Positions 6,842-13,531 of a DNA stretch of 14,913 bases are shown one piece after another. The notes beneath the pieces are model-generated. The model did no database searches and was not told where the DNA came from. It saw only the letters and a program-made list of their open reading frames with translations. Positions within the stretch are counted from its first letter, which is position 1; each line of letters opens with the position of its first letter. Source of the stretch: Micrococcaceae bacterium UBA6021 (GTDB lineage Bacteria; Actinomycetota; Actinomycetes; Actinomycetales; Micrococcaceae); NCBI GenBank assembly GCA_002427975.1, contig DIZT01000321.1, positions 10,098 to 25,010 of the forward strand. The letters are read 5' to 3'. A program made the position numbers and the translations under genes.

Positions 6842-7864
6842 ATGGCGATGCAAGCAGCCGGAACAGACCGCCCTGCCACCATCCACGACATCGCCGCGAT
6901 CTGCGGGGTGGCCGCATCCACCGTGTCCCGCGCACTTTCCACTCCGGACCGGGTCAACATCCGCACGCGTGCGCGCATCGAAGCTGCGGCGGCCGAGTTG
7001 AACTACACGCCGAACAGTCAGGCGAAGGCCCTGAGCTCCGGCCGCACCGGCGCCGTCGGCGTTCTGGTACCTGATATCACCAACCCCTTCTATTTCGACC
7101 TTATCCGGGGCACCCAGTTGCAGCTCAAGGCGGCCGGCTACACCCAGCTGCTCGTAGACACGGAAGAGTCCGACGAGGTGGAGGCCTCCACCATGGAGCA
7201 GCTGCGCAAGAGCGCTGACGGAATCATCGTCGCCGCGTCCAGGCTCAGCGATGAGTCGCTGCTGGCCTCGGCCGCCAAGATTCCCATGGTGACCATCAAC
7301 CGCGACGTAGCCGGCGTTCCCGCCGTCGTCATTGACACACCGTCCGCCACCACCCAGGCACTGGACCACCTGATTTCACTCGGCCACACCCGCATCGCCT
7401 ACATGGCCGGCCCCCTCACGTCCCAATCAAGCACTCTTCGCTGGACAGCCCTGGCGGCCGCAGCCGAGGACCGCGGCGTGGAGGTGCGCCGGCTGGGCCC
7501 GTTCGCCCCCAAGACGCAATCAGGTGCCGCCGCAGCCGACGCGGCCGTGCACTCCGGCGTAACCGCCTGCATTGCCTTCAATGACCTCATCGCCATCGGC
7601 ATGCTCCAGCGGCTGCGCGAACGCGGCATCCGGGTCCCGGCGGACATGAGCGTGGTGGGCTGCGACGACATCTTCGGCGCGGACTTCTGCAATCCCCCGC
7701 TGACCACCATGGCTTCCCCGATCGAACAGGCCGGACGCGTAGCCGTGTCCATGCTCCTGGCCCAGCTCAACCCGCTGGCGGGCGGTGGCAGCCGCAGCCG
7801 TTCCCTGATGCCCACACACCTCACCGTCCGCGGCTCCACCGGAGCGGCACCCGTGGCCTTGTGA
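6842..7864 (+). CDS. LacI-family transcriptional regulator
   Basis: A 340-residue sugar-responsive DNA-binding protein. The N-terminal helix-turn-helix is at about 13-32 (TIHDIAAICGVAASTVSRAL), with Ala25, Ser26 and Arg30 at the positions that read bases in LacI/PurR. The hinge follows at about 57-68 (PNSQAKALSSGR) with the leucine that normally inserts at a central CpG. The periplasmic-binding-protein-like effector domain begins at VGVLVPDITNPFYFDLI (72-88) and includes IAFNDLIAIGMLQRL and the VVGCDDI strand. The ATG at 6842 has GAGGAG about 7 nt upstream. It diverges from the epimerase-oxidoreductase operon, and CG-centred operators lie in front of that operon and of the transporter operon, so it most likely represses both until the imported compound or a derivative binds. 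The ligand is unknown. Confidence 0.93.
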   Translation: MAMQAAGTDRPATIHDIAAICGVAASTVSRALSTPDRVNIRTRARIEAAAAELNYTPNSQAKALSSGRTGAVGVLVPDITNPFYFDLIRGTQLQLKAAGYTQLLVDTEESDEVEASTMEQLRKSADGIIVAASRLSDESLLASAAKIPMVTINRDVAGVPAVVIDTPSATTQALDHLISLGHTRIAYMAGPLTSQSSTLRWTALAAAAEDRGVEVRRLGPFAPKTQSGAAAADAAVHSGVTACIAFNDLIAIGMLQRLRERGIRVPADMSVVGCDDIFGADFCNPPLTTMASPIEQAGRVAVSMLLAQLNPLAGGGSRSRSLMPTHLTVRGSTGAAPVAL

Positions 7865-7871
7865 TTGGCGG

Positions 7872-7893
7872 CCCGGGAACACGCCGTCCCGGG
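7872..7893 (+). terminator. Hairpin after the lacI-type gene, possible terminator
   Basis: A perfect 7-bp GC-rich inverted repeat, CCCGGGA (7872-7878) and TCCCGGG (7887-7893), has an 8-nt loop and lies 7 bp beyond the lacI-type stop codon. No T-run follows, so it would be a non-canonical terminator of the kind common in high-GC actinobacteria. It separates lacI from the nadE promoter. Confidence 0.5.
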
Positions 7894-7901
7894 AGACACA
7901 A

Positions 7902-7931
7902 TTGAGCGTTGTTGACAGCGCTGACTAGGCT
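7902..7931 (+). promoter_or_regulatory. Predicted leaderless promoter of nadE
   Basis: TTGAGC (7902-7907) is followed after 18 bp by TAGGCT (7926-7931), a good TANNNT -10. The -10 ends 7 bp before the ATG of nadE at 7939, placing the transcription start at or within one base of the A of the start codon. No convincing Shine-Dalgarno lies upstream of that ATG. Both points suggest a leaderless transcript, common in actinobacteria. Confidence 0.55.
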
Positions 7932-7938
7932 GGATCAC

Positions 7939-8760
7939 ATGCGCGAACTCCAGGCCACCATCATCGAAGAAATGGGCGTGCAGCCCCGGATCGACCCCGC
8001 CGGGGAGGTGCGCAAACGGGTGGATTTCCTGAAGGAATACCTCCAGGCAACCCACACCAAAGGCTTTGTCCTGGGCATCTCGGGCGGGTTGGATTCCTCC
8101 CTCGCCGGGCGGCTGGCCCAGCTTGCCGTGGAGGAGCTTGAGGCCGAGGGCGTGGAGGCCAACTTCGTTGCGGTCCGCCTTCCGTATGGCGTCCAGCACG
8201 ACGAAGACGACGCCCAGGCCGCCCTGGACTTTATCCAGGCCAAGACGGAATGGACCTTCAACATCTCCGCCGCGGTGGATGGCTTCGAAGACGAATTCCA
8301 GAAGACCGTGGGAAACGGGATCTCCGATTTCCACAAGGGAAACACCAAGGCCCGCACGCGGATGATCGCGCAGTACGCACTGGCCGGCGAGCACAACTAC
8401 CTGGTGATAGGCACCGACCACGGCGCAGAGTCCGTCACCGGGTTCTTCACCAAATTCGGCGACGGCGGCGCGGACATCCTGCCGCTGTTTGGCCTGAACA
8501 AGCGCCAGAACCGCGAACTGCTCGGCGAACTGGGCGCCCCTGCCAGGGTCTGGGAAAAGGTGCCCACCGCCGACCTGCTGGACGGCAAGCCGGGCCGCAC
8601 CGACGAAGACGAACTGGGCATGAGCTATGACCAGATCGACGACTACCTCGAAGGCCGGGAGATCCCGGAAGCGGCGGCTGAGATGATCGAGCAGAAGTAC
8701 CTCCGCACGCGCCACAAGCGCACTGTGCCGGTCACCATCTTCGACACCTGGTGGAAATAG
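7939..8760 (+). CDS. nadE: Ammonia-dependent NAD+ synthetase
   Basis: A 273-residue cytoplasmic enzyme that amidates nicotinic acid adenine dinucleotide to NAD+ using ATP and ammonia, the last step of NAD biosynthesis. The ATP-pyrophosphatase P-loop SGGLDSS is at 48-54, in the context [20 protein letters not shown]. Other typical elements are [56 protein letters not shown], and the C-terminal LRTRHKR near the end. The length matches E. coli NadE (275 residues), and there is no N-terminal nitrilase/glutaminase domain, so this is the ammonia-using form. I chose the ATG at 7939; an in-frame TTG at 7909 lies inside the promoter region and is rejected. It appears to be a stand-alone housekeeping gene unrelated to its neighbours. 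Confidence 0.95.
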   Translation: MRELQATIIEEMGVQPRIDPAGEVRKRVDFLKEYLQATHTKGFVLGISGGLDSSLAGRLAQLAVEELEAEGVEANFVAVRLPYGVQHDEDDAQAALDFIQAKTEWTFNISAAVDGFEDEFQKTVGNGISDFHKGNTKARTRMIAQYALAGEHNYLVIGTDHGAESVTGFFTKFGDGGADILPLFGLNKRQNRELLGELGAPARVWEKVPTADLLDGKPGRTDEDELGMSYDQIDDYLEGREIPEAAAEMIEQKYLRTRHKRTVPVTIFDTWWK

Positions 8761-8780
8761 CCGCCTAACCGCCGCCGGAA

Positions 8781-8918
8781 ATGCACCACGACGTCGAGGC
8801 GTACCTTGCCGGGAAGCCGGCACCCGCCGTCGCGCGCTTCCGGCAGTTCCCTGCAGGGATGGACGGAACGGACGGGCGAGGCCCATCTGGCGCTGTACCT
8901 GGCGTGCAAGACGAATGA
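8781..8918 (+). pseudogene. Possible gene remnant downstream of nadE
   Basis: A 45-codon open frame begins MHHDVEAYLAGKPAPAVARF and then turns into low-quality sequence before a TGA. The first ~23 residues read like real protein and remind me of the start of a DUF5655-like domain, though I am not certain. From about 8850 the +1 frame reads more naturally (WTERTGEAHLALYLACKTNE), as if a frameshift or deletion had broken a longer gene. There is no usable Shine-Dalgarno. A 6-bp hairpin, TGCCGG (8807-8812) and CCGGCA (8817-8822), lies within it and might act as a weak terminator between the convergent nadE and FCD-regulator genes. Chance coding is a fair alternative. Confidence 0.3.
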
Positions 8919-8934
8919 GGTCGACGCCGGCCGC

Positions 8935-9651
8935 TCAGGACAGGAAGCCGCGCAAGAGTGAGGCCGTTCCTTCGAGGTGCTCGATGGTGGCCCGCTCCGC
9001 TGCAGGTGCATCACCACGCAGGATGGCCTCGGCGATCTCGACGTGTTGCTGGTTGGCATGTTCGAGGTTGGTGCCGAGCAGCGGGATGCGGTCAAGCAGC
9101 TCGTTGAGCCTGACCCTCGTTTCGGCGACTGCGCCCACCAGGCTTGCTGATCCGGAGAGTTCGGCAATGGCGATGTGGAAACGGGCATCCCGCGGCCGGT
9201 AGCTCTCCGGGGTCGCGGCGTTCACTTCCGAAAGGCAACCCTGCAGGTGCCGGCGCGCCAAAGCACTCAGATCGGCCTTCGCGGACAACACGGCGGCGGC
9301 CGGCTCAATGATCCCGCGGAAAAGCAGGACATCCTCAACTTCGGCCGGATCCAGCGGACCGTCCTGGTGGGGGCGCTCCACGGCCGGGCTGGACACGTAC
9401 GTTCCGCCGTACCGTCCCCGCTGGACCTGCAGGTAACCGGCGCTCTGCAACTCCCCCAGCGCATCCCGCAACGTTGCCCGCGAAACCCCCAGGCGTTCCG
9501 CCAGCTCACGCTCCGGGGGCAGCTTCTCCGCGGGAGCGAAGATGCCGAGCTTGATGGTCTGAAGGATGTGCTCGATGGTCTCTTCGAAAGCGTTGCCACC
9601 GCGCACAGGGCGCAGCATGGGGTACGAAGGGCCAAACGAAGAGTCCGGCAT
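8935..9651 (-). CDS. GntR-family transcriptional regulator with FCD domain
   Basis: A 238-residue FadR-subfamily regulator. The N-terminal winged helix-turn-helix (about 21-88) contains LPPERELAERLGVSRATLRD (44-63) and the wing GYLQVQRGRYGGTYV. The helical FCD effector domain follows (about 105-230), with the metal-ligand pattern Asp155, His159, His203 and His225, so a metal-assisted carboxylate- or amino-acid-like ligand is likely. The ATG at 9651 has a strong GGGGAGGAG just upstream. It diverges from the ethanolamine permease operon across a 256-bp gap and most likely controls that operon, with an effector from the pathway such as the amine or its gamma-glutamyl derivative. That target is inferred from position. 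Confidence 0.92.
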   Translation of the reverse strand: MPDSSFGPSYPMLRPVRGGNAFEETIEHILQTIKLGIFAPAEKLPPERELAERLGVSRATLRDALGELQSAGYLQVQRGRYGGTYVSSPAVERPHQDGPLDPAEVEDVLLFRGIIEPAAAVLSAKADLSALARRHLQGCLSEVNAATPESYRPRDARFHIAIAELSGSASLVGAVAETRVRLNELLDRIPLLGTNLEHANQQHVEIAEAILRGDAPAAERATIEHLEGTASLLRGFLS

Positions 9652-9715
9652 GGCATCTCCTCCCCTTTGCTGAACGGCCAGTTGGATGCAGAATCCATGC
9701 TACTCGCCGCAAACA

Positions 9716-9741
9716 TCAAAGGTCGTCAAAGAAACCTTTGA
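9716..9741. promoter_or_regulatory. Inverted repeat, candidate operator of the FCD regulator
   Basis: Perfect 7-bp arms TCAAAGG (9716-9722) and CCTTTGA (9735-9741) are separated by 12 bp that include a further TCAAAG-like copy. The repeat lies in the divergent region, about 65 bp upstream of the FCD regulator start and some 45 bp upstream of the permease operon's predicted -35. It also overlaps a minus-strand TTGACG. It could be an autoregulatory operator; the arm spacing is wider than typical for FadR-type sites, so this is tentative. Confidence 0.4.
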
Positions 9742-9785
9742 ATTAGGCCGACGCACGCGGATCATCACAATTTATGCGAAAACCC

Positions 9786-9814
9786 TTGACGCCTGAACGT
9801 TTGCGATCCAGACT
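9786..9814 (+). promoter_or_regulatory. Predicted promoter of the ethanolamine operon
   Basis: TTGACG (9786-9791) is followed after exactly 17 bp by CAGACT (9809-9814), a one-base departure from TAGACT. Transcription would start near 9821, giving a leader of about 87 nt to the ATG at 9908. An alternative -10, TATGAA (9814-9819), has a spacer of 22 bp and is less likely. Confidence 0.45.
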
Positions 9815-9864
9815 ATGAAGCACGCCTTGGACTGAAAACAGTCCTTTAGGATCGCTTTGATCCT
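9803..9864. repeat. GGATCGC inverted elements around the ethanolamine operon start
   Basis: GCGATCC (9803-9809) overlaps the first base of the predicted -10, and its inverted copy GGATCGC (9849-9855) lies in the leader. The second copy is also the left arm of a small hairpin, AGGATC (9848-9853) and GATCCT (9859-9864) with a 5-nt loop. Another GGATC is at 9759-9763. The placement on both sides of the expected transcription start suggests a regulator-binding pair or leader structure, but short repeats like these can arise by chance. Confidence 0.35.
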
Positions 9865-9907
9865 CCGCAACTTTCCCACGGACATTCCTCATACGTTAGG
9901 AACACGC

Positions 9908-11341
9908 ATGGAAACAGATGACAACATCCCCCACGGCGACGCCGAGTATTTGCAGCACCGCAGGCTGAAGCGGGGTGCTGCGGGCTGGGTCCTGCTTGCC
10001 GGCCTGGGCGTCGCCTATGTCATCTCCGGAGACTTCGCCGGCTGGAACCTCGGGCTTGCCCAGGGGGGCTGGGGCGGCTTGCTGATTGCGTTTGTGCTGA
10101 TGGCAGTCATGTATACCTGCATGGTCTTCGGTCTGGCGGAACTCTCATCAACACTCCCGACGGCGGGTGCCGGCTACGCGTTTGCCCGCCGGGCATTGGG
10201 ACCGTTGGGCGGTTTTGCGACGGGGATCGCGGTGCTGATTGAGTACGCCGTAGCGCCCGCGGCGATCGCGACCTTCATCGGAGGCTACATAGAGGCGCTC
10301 GGGCTCTTCGGACTCACAAACTCCTGGCCCGTCTATCTGGTCACGTATGTCATCTTCATCTGGATCCACATCCGTGGAGTGGGTGAAGCCCTCAAGCTCA
10401 TGTTCGCCATCACGGCATTGGCCACGGTCGCCCTGCTGGCAGCGGCCGTCGGGCTTGTGCCGAAATTTGATCCGTCCCGGCTCTTCGACATCGTGCCTGA
10501 CGGCTCGGCCGGCTCCAGCGCATTCCTCCCCATGGGGATCAGCGGCGTACTCGCAGCACTGGTCTATGCAATCTGGTTCTTCCTGGCCGTTGAAGGTGTT
10601 CCGCTGGCAGCCGAGGAAACCGCCAATCCGAAGAAGGACATGCCGCGCGGCATAATCGTGGCGGTGGTCATCCTGGTCATCTTCGGGGCCCTGATGCTGG
10701 TCCTGGTGCCCGGCGCGGCCGGTTCCCACGCCATGAGCGTCTCCGACAATCCTCTGCCGGAGGCCCTGCGCATCGCCTACGGCGGCAACACGCTGCTGGC
10801 CGATTTCATCAACTACGCCGGGCTCGCCGGCCTGGTGGCCAGTTTCTTCTCGATCATCTTTGCCTATTCCCGGCAGTTGTTTGCACTTTCCAGGGCGGGC
10901 TACCTGCCGCGCTGGCTGTCGCTGACGGGACGGCGCCGCACCCCATACTGGGCGCTGATCGTTCCGGGCACCATCGGCTTCCTGCTGGCAGCATTCACGC
11001 AGGACGGAGCTCTCCTGATCAACATCGCCGTCTTTGGAGCCACCGTTTCATACGTGCTGCTCAACCTCTCGCATATCGTCCTGCGCAGAAAGGAGCCGGA
11101 ATTGGAGCGTGGCTACCGGACTCCCGGGGGGATCGTCACGACGTCGATCGCGCTGGTCCTTTCCGCCGTGGCAGTGGTGGCGACGTTCGTCGTCGACGTG
11201 TACGCCGCAGGCATCACGGCCGCCATCTTTGCCGCCGCACTTCTCTACTACTGGTTTTACAGCCGTCACCGGATCGTGGCAGGCGCCCCCGAAGAAGAGT
11301 TTGCCCAGTTGGCCAAGGCCGAAGCCGAACTGAAGTCGTGA
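9908..11341 (+). CDS. eat: Ethanolamine permease (APC superfamily)
   Basis: A 477-residue cytoplasmic-membrane transporter with about 12 hydrophobic segments, roughly at 24-45, 50-75, 98-125, 140-157, 163-185, 207-230, 247-270, 296-322, 345-362, 368-392, 408-430 and 433-452. Sequence blocks I recognise from the ethanolamine permease (Eat) subfamily are GVAYVISGDFAGWNLGLAQG (34-53), YTCMVFGLAELSSTLPTAGA (69-88), ALGPLGGFATGIAVLIEYA (96-114), IHIRGVGEALKLMF (153-166) and FFLAVEGVPLAAEE (224-237). The ATG at 9908 has AGGA 8 nt upstream; a TTG further upstream at 9857 lacks a ribosome site and is rejected. It heads the operon 53 bp before the ligase gene and would import ethanolamine for it. Another small amine or amino alcohol remains possible. 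Confidence 0.85.
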   Translation: METDDNIPHGDAEYLQHRRLKRGAAGWVLLAGLGVAYVISGDFAGWNLGLAQGGWGGLLIAFVLMAVMYTCMVFGLAELSSTLPTAGAGYAFARRALGPLGGFATGIAVLIEYAVAPAAIATFIGGYIEALGLFGLTNSWPVYLVTYVIFIWIHIRGVGEALKLMFAITALATVALLAAAVGLVPKFDPSRLFDIVPDGSAGSSAFLPMGISGVLAALVYAIWFFLAVEGVPLAAEETANPKKDMPRGIIVAVVILVIFGALMLVLVPGAAGSHAMSVSDNPLPEALRIAYGGNTLLADFINYAGLAGLVASFFSIIFAYSRQLFALSRAGYLPRWLSLTGRRRTPYWALIVPGTIGFLLAAFTQDGALLINIAVFGATVSYVLLNLSHIVLRRKEPELERGYRTPGGIVTTSIALVLSAVAVVATFVVDVYAAGITAAIFAAALLYYWFYSRHRIVAGAPEEEFAQLAKAEAELKS

Positions 11342-11394
11342 CCAGCTACACCCCAAAGATTCCAACCATTCAAGAACCACATTGCGGAGAAATC

Positions 11395-12777
11395 ATGAAT
11401 GTTCAAACCAAAGAACCCGGCCAGAACCAGCAATTGACCGTCGATGCGCTCAGGGAACTCGTGGCCTCGGGCGAAATCGACACCGTCGTCGTCGCCATCA
11501 CCGATGCCCTGGGCAGGCTGCAGGGCAAGCGGTGCGGCGCCCGCTCGTTCCTCGAAGACGTCCTGGACCATGGCGCGGAGGGCTGCAACTATCTGCTCGC
11601 CGTCGACGTCGAGATGAACACAGTGGACGGCTACGCCATGTCTTCCTGGGAAACGGGCTACGGAGACATGGTCATGCTGCCAGACGTAACCACACTCCGT
11701 CGTGTTCCCTGGCTCGAAGGCACGGCGATGGTGCAGTGCGACGTGCTGTGGACGGACAGAACACCCGTTGCGGCCTCGCCACGGCAGATCCTGAAGGCCC
11801 AGATCGAGCGGCTGGAAAAGCTCGGCTACCGCGCCCACGCCGGCACGGAGCTCGAATTCCTGATGTTCGATGACTCCTACGCCCAGGCCTGGCAGAAGAA
11901 CTACAGCGCCCTGGCCCCGGCCACCCAGTACAACGTGGACTACTCGCTCCTGGCAACCGCCCGCCTGGAACCTGTGATCCGCTCCATCCGCACCAATATG
12001 GAAGCCGCCGGCCTGGTGGTGGAGTCGTCCAAGGGCGAATGCAACCTGGGGCAGCAGGAAATCACCTTCCGCTTCGATGAAGCCTTGGCCGCCTGCGACA
12101 AGCACACGTTCTACAAGAACGGCGCGAAGGAAATCGCAGACCAGCACGGCAAGAGCATCACCTTCATGTCCAAATTCAACGAGCGTGAAGGCAATTCCTG
12201 CCACATCCATTTCAGCCTCACGGACCTGGATGGCAATCCTGTCCTGGCTGGCGAGGGCGAGCACGGTTTCAGCCCGGTCATGGAACACTTCGTGGCCGGC
12301 CAGCTCGCCGCGCTGCGCGAATTCACCTATTTCCTGGCCCCCAACATCAATTCCTACAAGAGATTCGTCGAGGGCAGCTTCGCCCCCACCGCCATAGCCT
12401 GGGGACTGGACAACCGCAGCTGCGCGCTGCGCGTGGTGGGCCACGGCCGCGGACTCCGCACGGAAAACCGGGTGGGCGGCGGCGACGTCAACCCCTACCT
12501 GGCAGTTGCTGCCATGATCGCCGCCGTGATCCACGGCCTCGAAAACGGCCTGCCGCTGCCGTCAATCACCAAGGGCAATGCCTATGACTCGGATGCCCAG
12601 CGCCTGCCCACCACGCTCCGGGACGCCCGGGATCTGCTGGCCGAGAGCAGCATCGCGCACAAGGCTTTCGGCGATGACGTGGTGGACCACTATGTCCACG
12701 CCGCCACCGTGGAACTCACTGCTTATGACAGTGCCGTCACCGACTGGGAGCGTGTCCGTGGCTTCGAACGGCTCTGA
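11395..12777 (+). CDS. Glutamine-synthetase-like gamma-glutamyl-amine ligase, probably gamma-glutamylethanolamide synthetase
   Basis: A 460-residue cytoplasmic enzyme of the glutamine synthetase superfamily that should join glutamate to an amine using ATP. Metal and nucleotide motifs are intact: TELEF (151-155), SSKGECNLGQQEI (211-223), SCHIHFSL (268-275), NSYKRF (319-324), NRSCALRV (340-347) and RTENRVGGGDVNPYLA (355-370) with Glu357 and Arg359. It differs from true GlnA in these motifs (for example HIHFS, and GGGDVNPYL in place of PDPAANPYL) and resembles the PuuA/IpuC/GlnA4 group. The ATG at 11395 has GGAG 7 nt upstream; an in-frame GTG at 11338 overlapping the permease stop has no such site. 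Its neighbours, an ethanolamine permease, a gamma-glutamyl hydrolase and an aldehyde dehydrogenase, point to gamma-glutamylethanolamide as product, as reported for Streptomyces GlnA4. Putrescine or another amine is the main alternative. Confidence 0.85.
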   Translation: MNVQTKEPGQNQQLTVDALRELVASGEIDTVVVAITDALGRLQGKRCGARSFLEDVLDHGAEGCNYLLAVDVEMNTVDGYAMSSWETGYGDMVMLPDVTTLRRVPWLEGTAMVQCDVLWTDRTPVAASPRQILKAQIERLEKLGYRAHAGTELEFLMFDDSYAQAWQKNYSALAPATQYNVDYSLLATARLEPVIRSIRTNMEAAGLVVESSKGECNLGQQEITFRFDEALAACDKHTFYKNGAKEIADQHGKSITFMSKFNEREGNSCHIHFSLTDLDGNPVLAGEGEHGFSPVMEHFVAGQLAALREFTYFLAPNINSYKRFVEGSFAPTAIAWGLDNRSCALRVVGHGRGLRTENRVGGGDVNPYLAVAAMIAAVIHGLENGLPLPSITKGNAYDSDAQRLPTTLRDARDLLAESSIAHKAFGDDVVDHYVHAATVELTAYDSAVTDWERVRGFERL

Positions 12778-13531
12778 GACCTACCGCCCCAGGATCGCGC
12801 TGACGAGCTACTACCAGGAAGCGTCGTGGGGTGTGTGGAATGCGCCGGCGGCTATCCTGCCGGGCACGTACGTCGAGGCCGTTGTCGCAGCCGGCGGCAC
12901 CCCTCTCCTGCTCCCCCCGGTCGGTACCGACACCTCGGTTCTGGACCTCGTGGACGGGCTGATCGTGGTAGGCGGCCCCGACGTCGAACCCTCCCTCTAC
13001 GGGGCTGCACCGCACCCCAAGACCAAGCCTCAGCCGCTGCGCGACGCGCACGATGCCGCCCTCACGGGTGCCGCCCTGGAACGTGGCCTGCCGCTGTTCG
13101 CGATCTGCCGCGGGGCGCAGATCCTCGACGTGGCCTTGGGCGGATCCCTGATCCAGCACGTCCCCGACGTCAACCCGGAAGCCAACTACCAGCCGGCCCC
13201 GGGCGTCTTCGGGGAGGCCGCGTTCAGCACCACACCGGGAAGCCTGATCCGGGAGCTGCTGGGCGATACCGCCACGGCGCCCTGCTACCACCACCAGTGC
13301 ATCGACTCCGTTCCGGAGGGGCTCCGCGTGACGGCAAGGTCCGATGACGGCACTGTCCAGGCGCTGGAAACAAGCGGTGATGGCTGGGTGCTGGGAGTCC
13401 AGTTCCATCCGGAACAGAATCCTGAAGACCTGCGCCTCTTCCGGGGATTCGTGGAAGCCGCTGCCGGCTACCGCCTTTCCTCCACCCACCATCCCGCCAC
13501 CCACAACAGGAATGCGATGTCCGCCTCATGA
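12758..13531 (+). CDS. Gamma-glutamyl hydrolase, class I glutamine amidotransferase-like (peptidase C26, PuuD type)
   Basis: A 257-residue enzyme that should cut the gamma-glutamyl amide bond of the oxidised intermediate, releasing glutamate. The catalytic triad is visible: Cys117 in LFAICRGAQILDVALGGS (113-130), and His217 and Glu219 in GVQFHPEQNPED (213-224). The family blocks GLIVVGGPDVEPSLYG (67-82) and CYHHQCIDSVPEGL (176-189) are present. I chose the GTG at 12758 because GGGAG lies 7 nt upstream; the GTG at 12752 is too close to that site. This start overlaps the end of the ligase gene by 20 bp, and the stop overlaps the aldehyde dehydrogenase ATG as ATGA, so the three genes are tightly coupled. 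In the Puu pathway the equivalent enzyme releases GABA; here glycine is the expected co-product if ethanolamine is the substrate. Confidence 0.9.
   Translation: MASNGSETYRPRIALTSYYQEASWGVWNAPAAILPGTYVEAVVAAGGTPLLLPPVGTDTSVLDLVDGLIVVGGPDVEPSLYGAAPHPKTKPQPLRDAHDAALTGAALERGLPLFAICRGAQILDVALGGSLIQHVPDVNPEANYQPAPGVFGEAAFSTTPGSLIRELLGDTATAPCYHHQCIDSVPEGLRVTARSDDGTVQALETSGDGWVLGVQFHPEQNPEDLRLFRGFVEAAAGYRLSSTHHPATHNRNAMSAS

Noticed and set aside
7912..7917. TTGACA as the -35 of nadE
   Set aside because: It is only 8 bp from TAGGCT, and the hexamer 17-18 bp downstream is not a -10. TTGAGC at 7902 gives a workable 18-bp spacer.
7399..8886. A 495-codon open frame on the minus strand opposite lacI and nadE
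   Set aside because: It lies antisense to two well-supported genes; its composition is that of a shadow frame in high-GC DNA, with no recognisable domain and no ribosome site.
9857..9907. TTG start adding 17 residues to the ethanolamine permease
   Set aside because: There is no ribosome site in front of it, the added residues do not look like the family, and the ATG at 9908 has AGGA at a good distance.
11266..12534. A 422-codon open frame on the minus strand opposite the gamma-glutamyl ligase gene
   Set aside because: The plus strand encodes an intact glutamine-synthetase-family enzyme with all motifs; the antisense frame is rich in His, Gly and Val and shows no domain.
11395..12777. Housekeeping glutamine synthetase (glnA)
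   Set aside because: Key motifs differ from true GlnA, and the gene is coupled to a gamma-glutamyl hydrolase, an aldehyde dehydrogenase and an ethanolamine permease, fitting an amine ligase.
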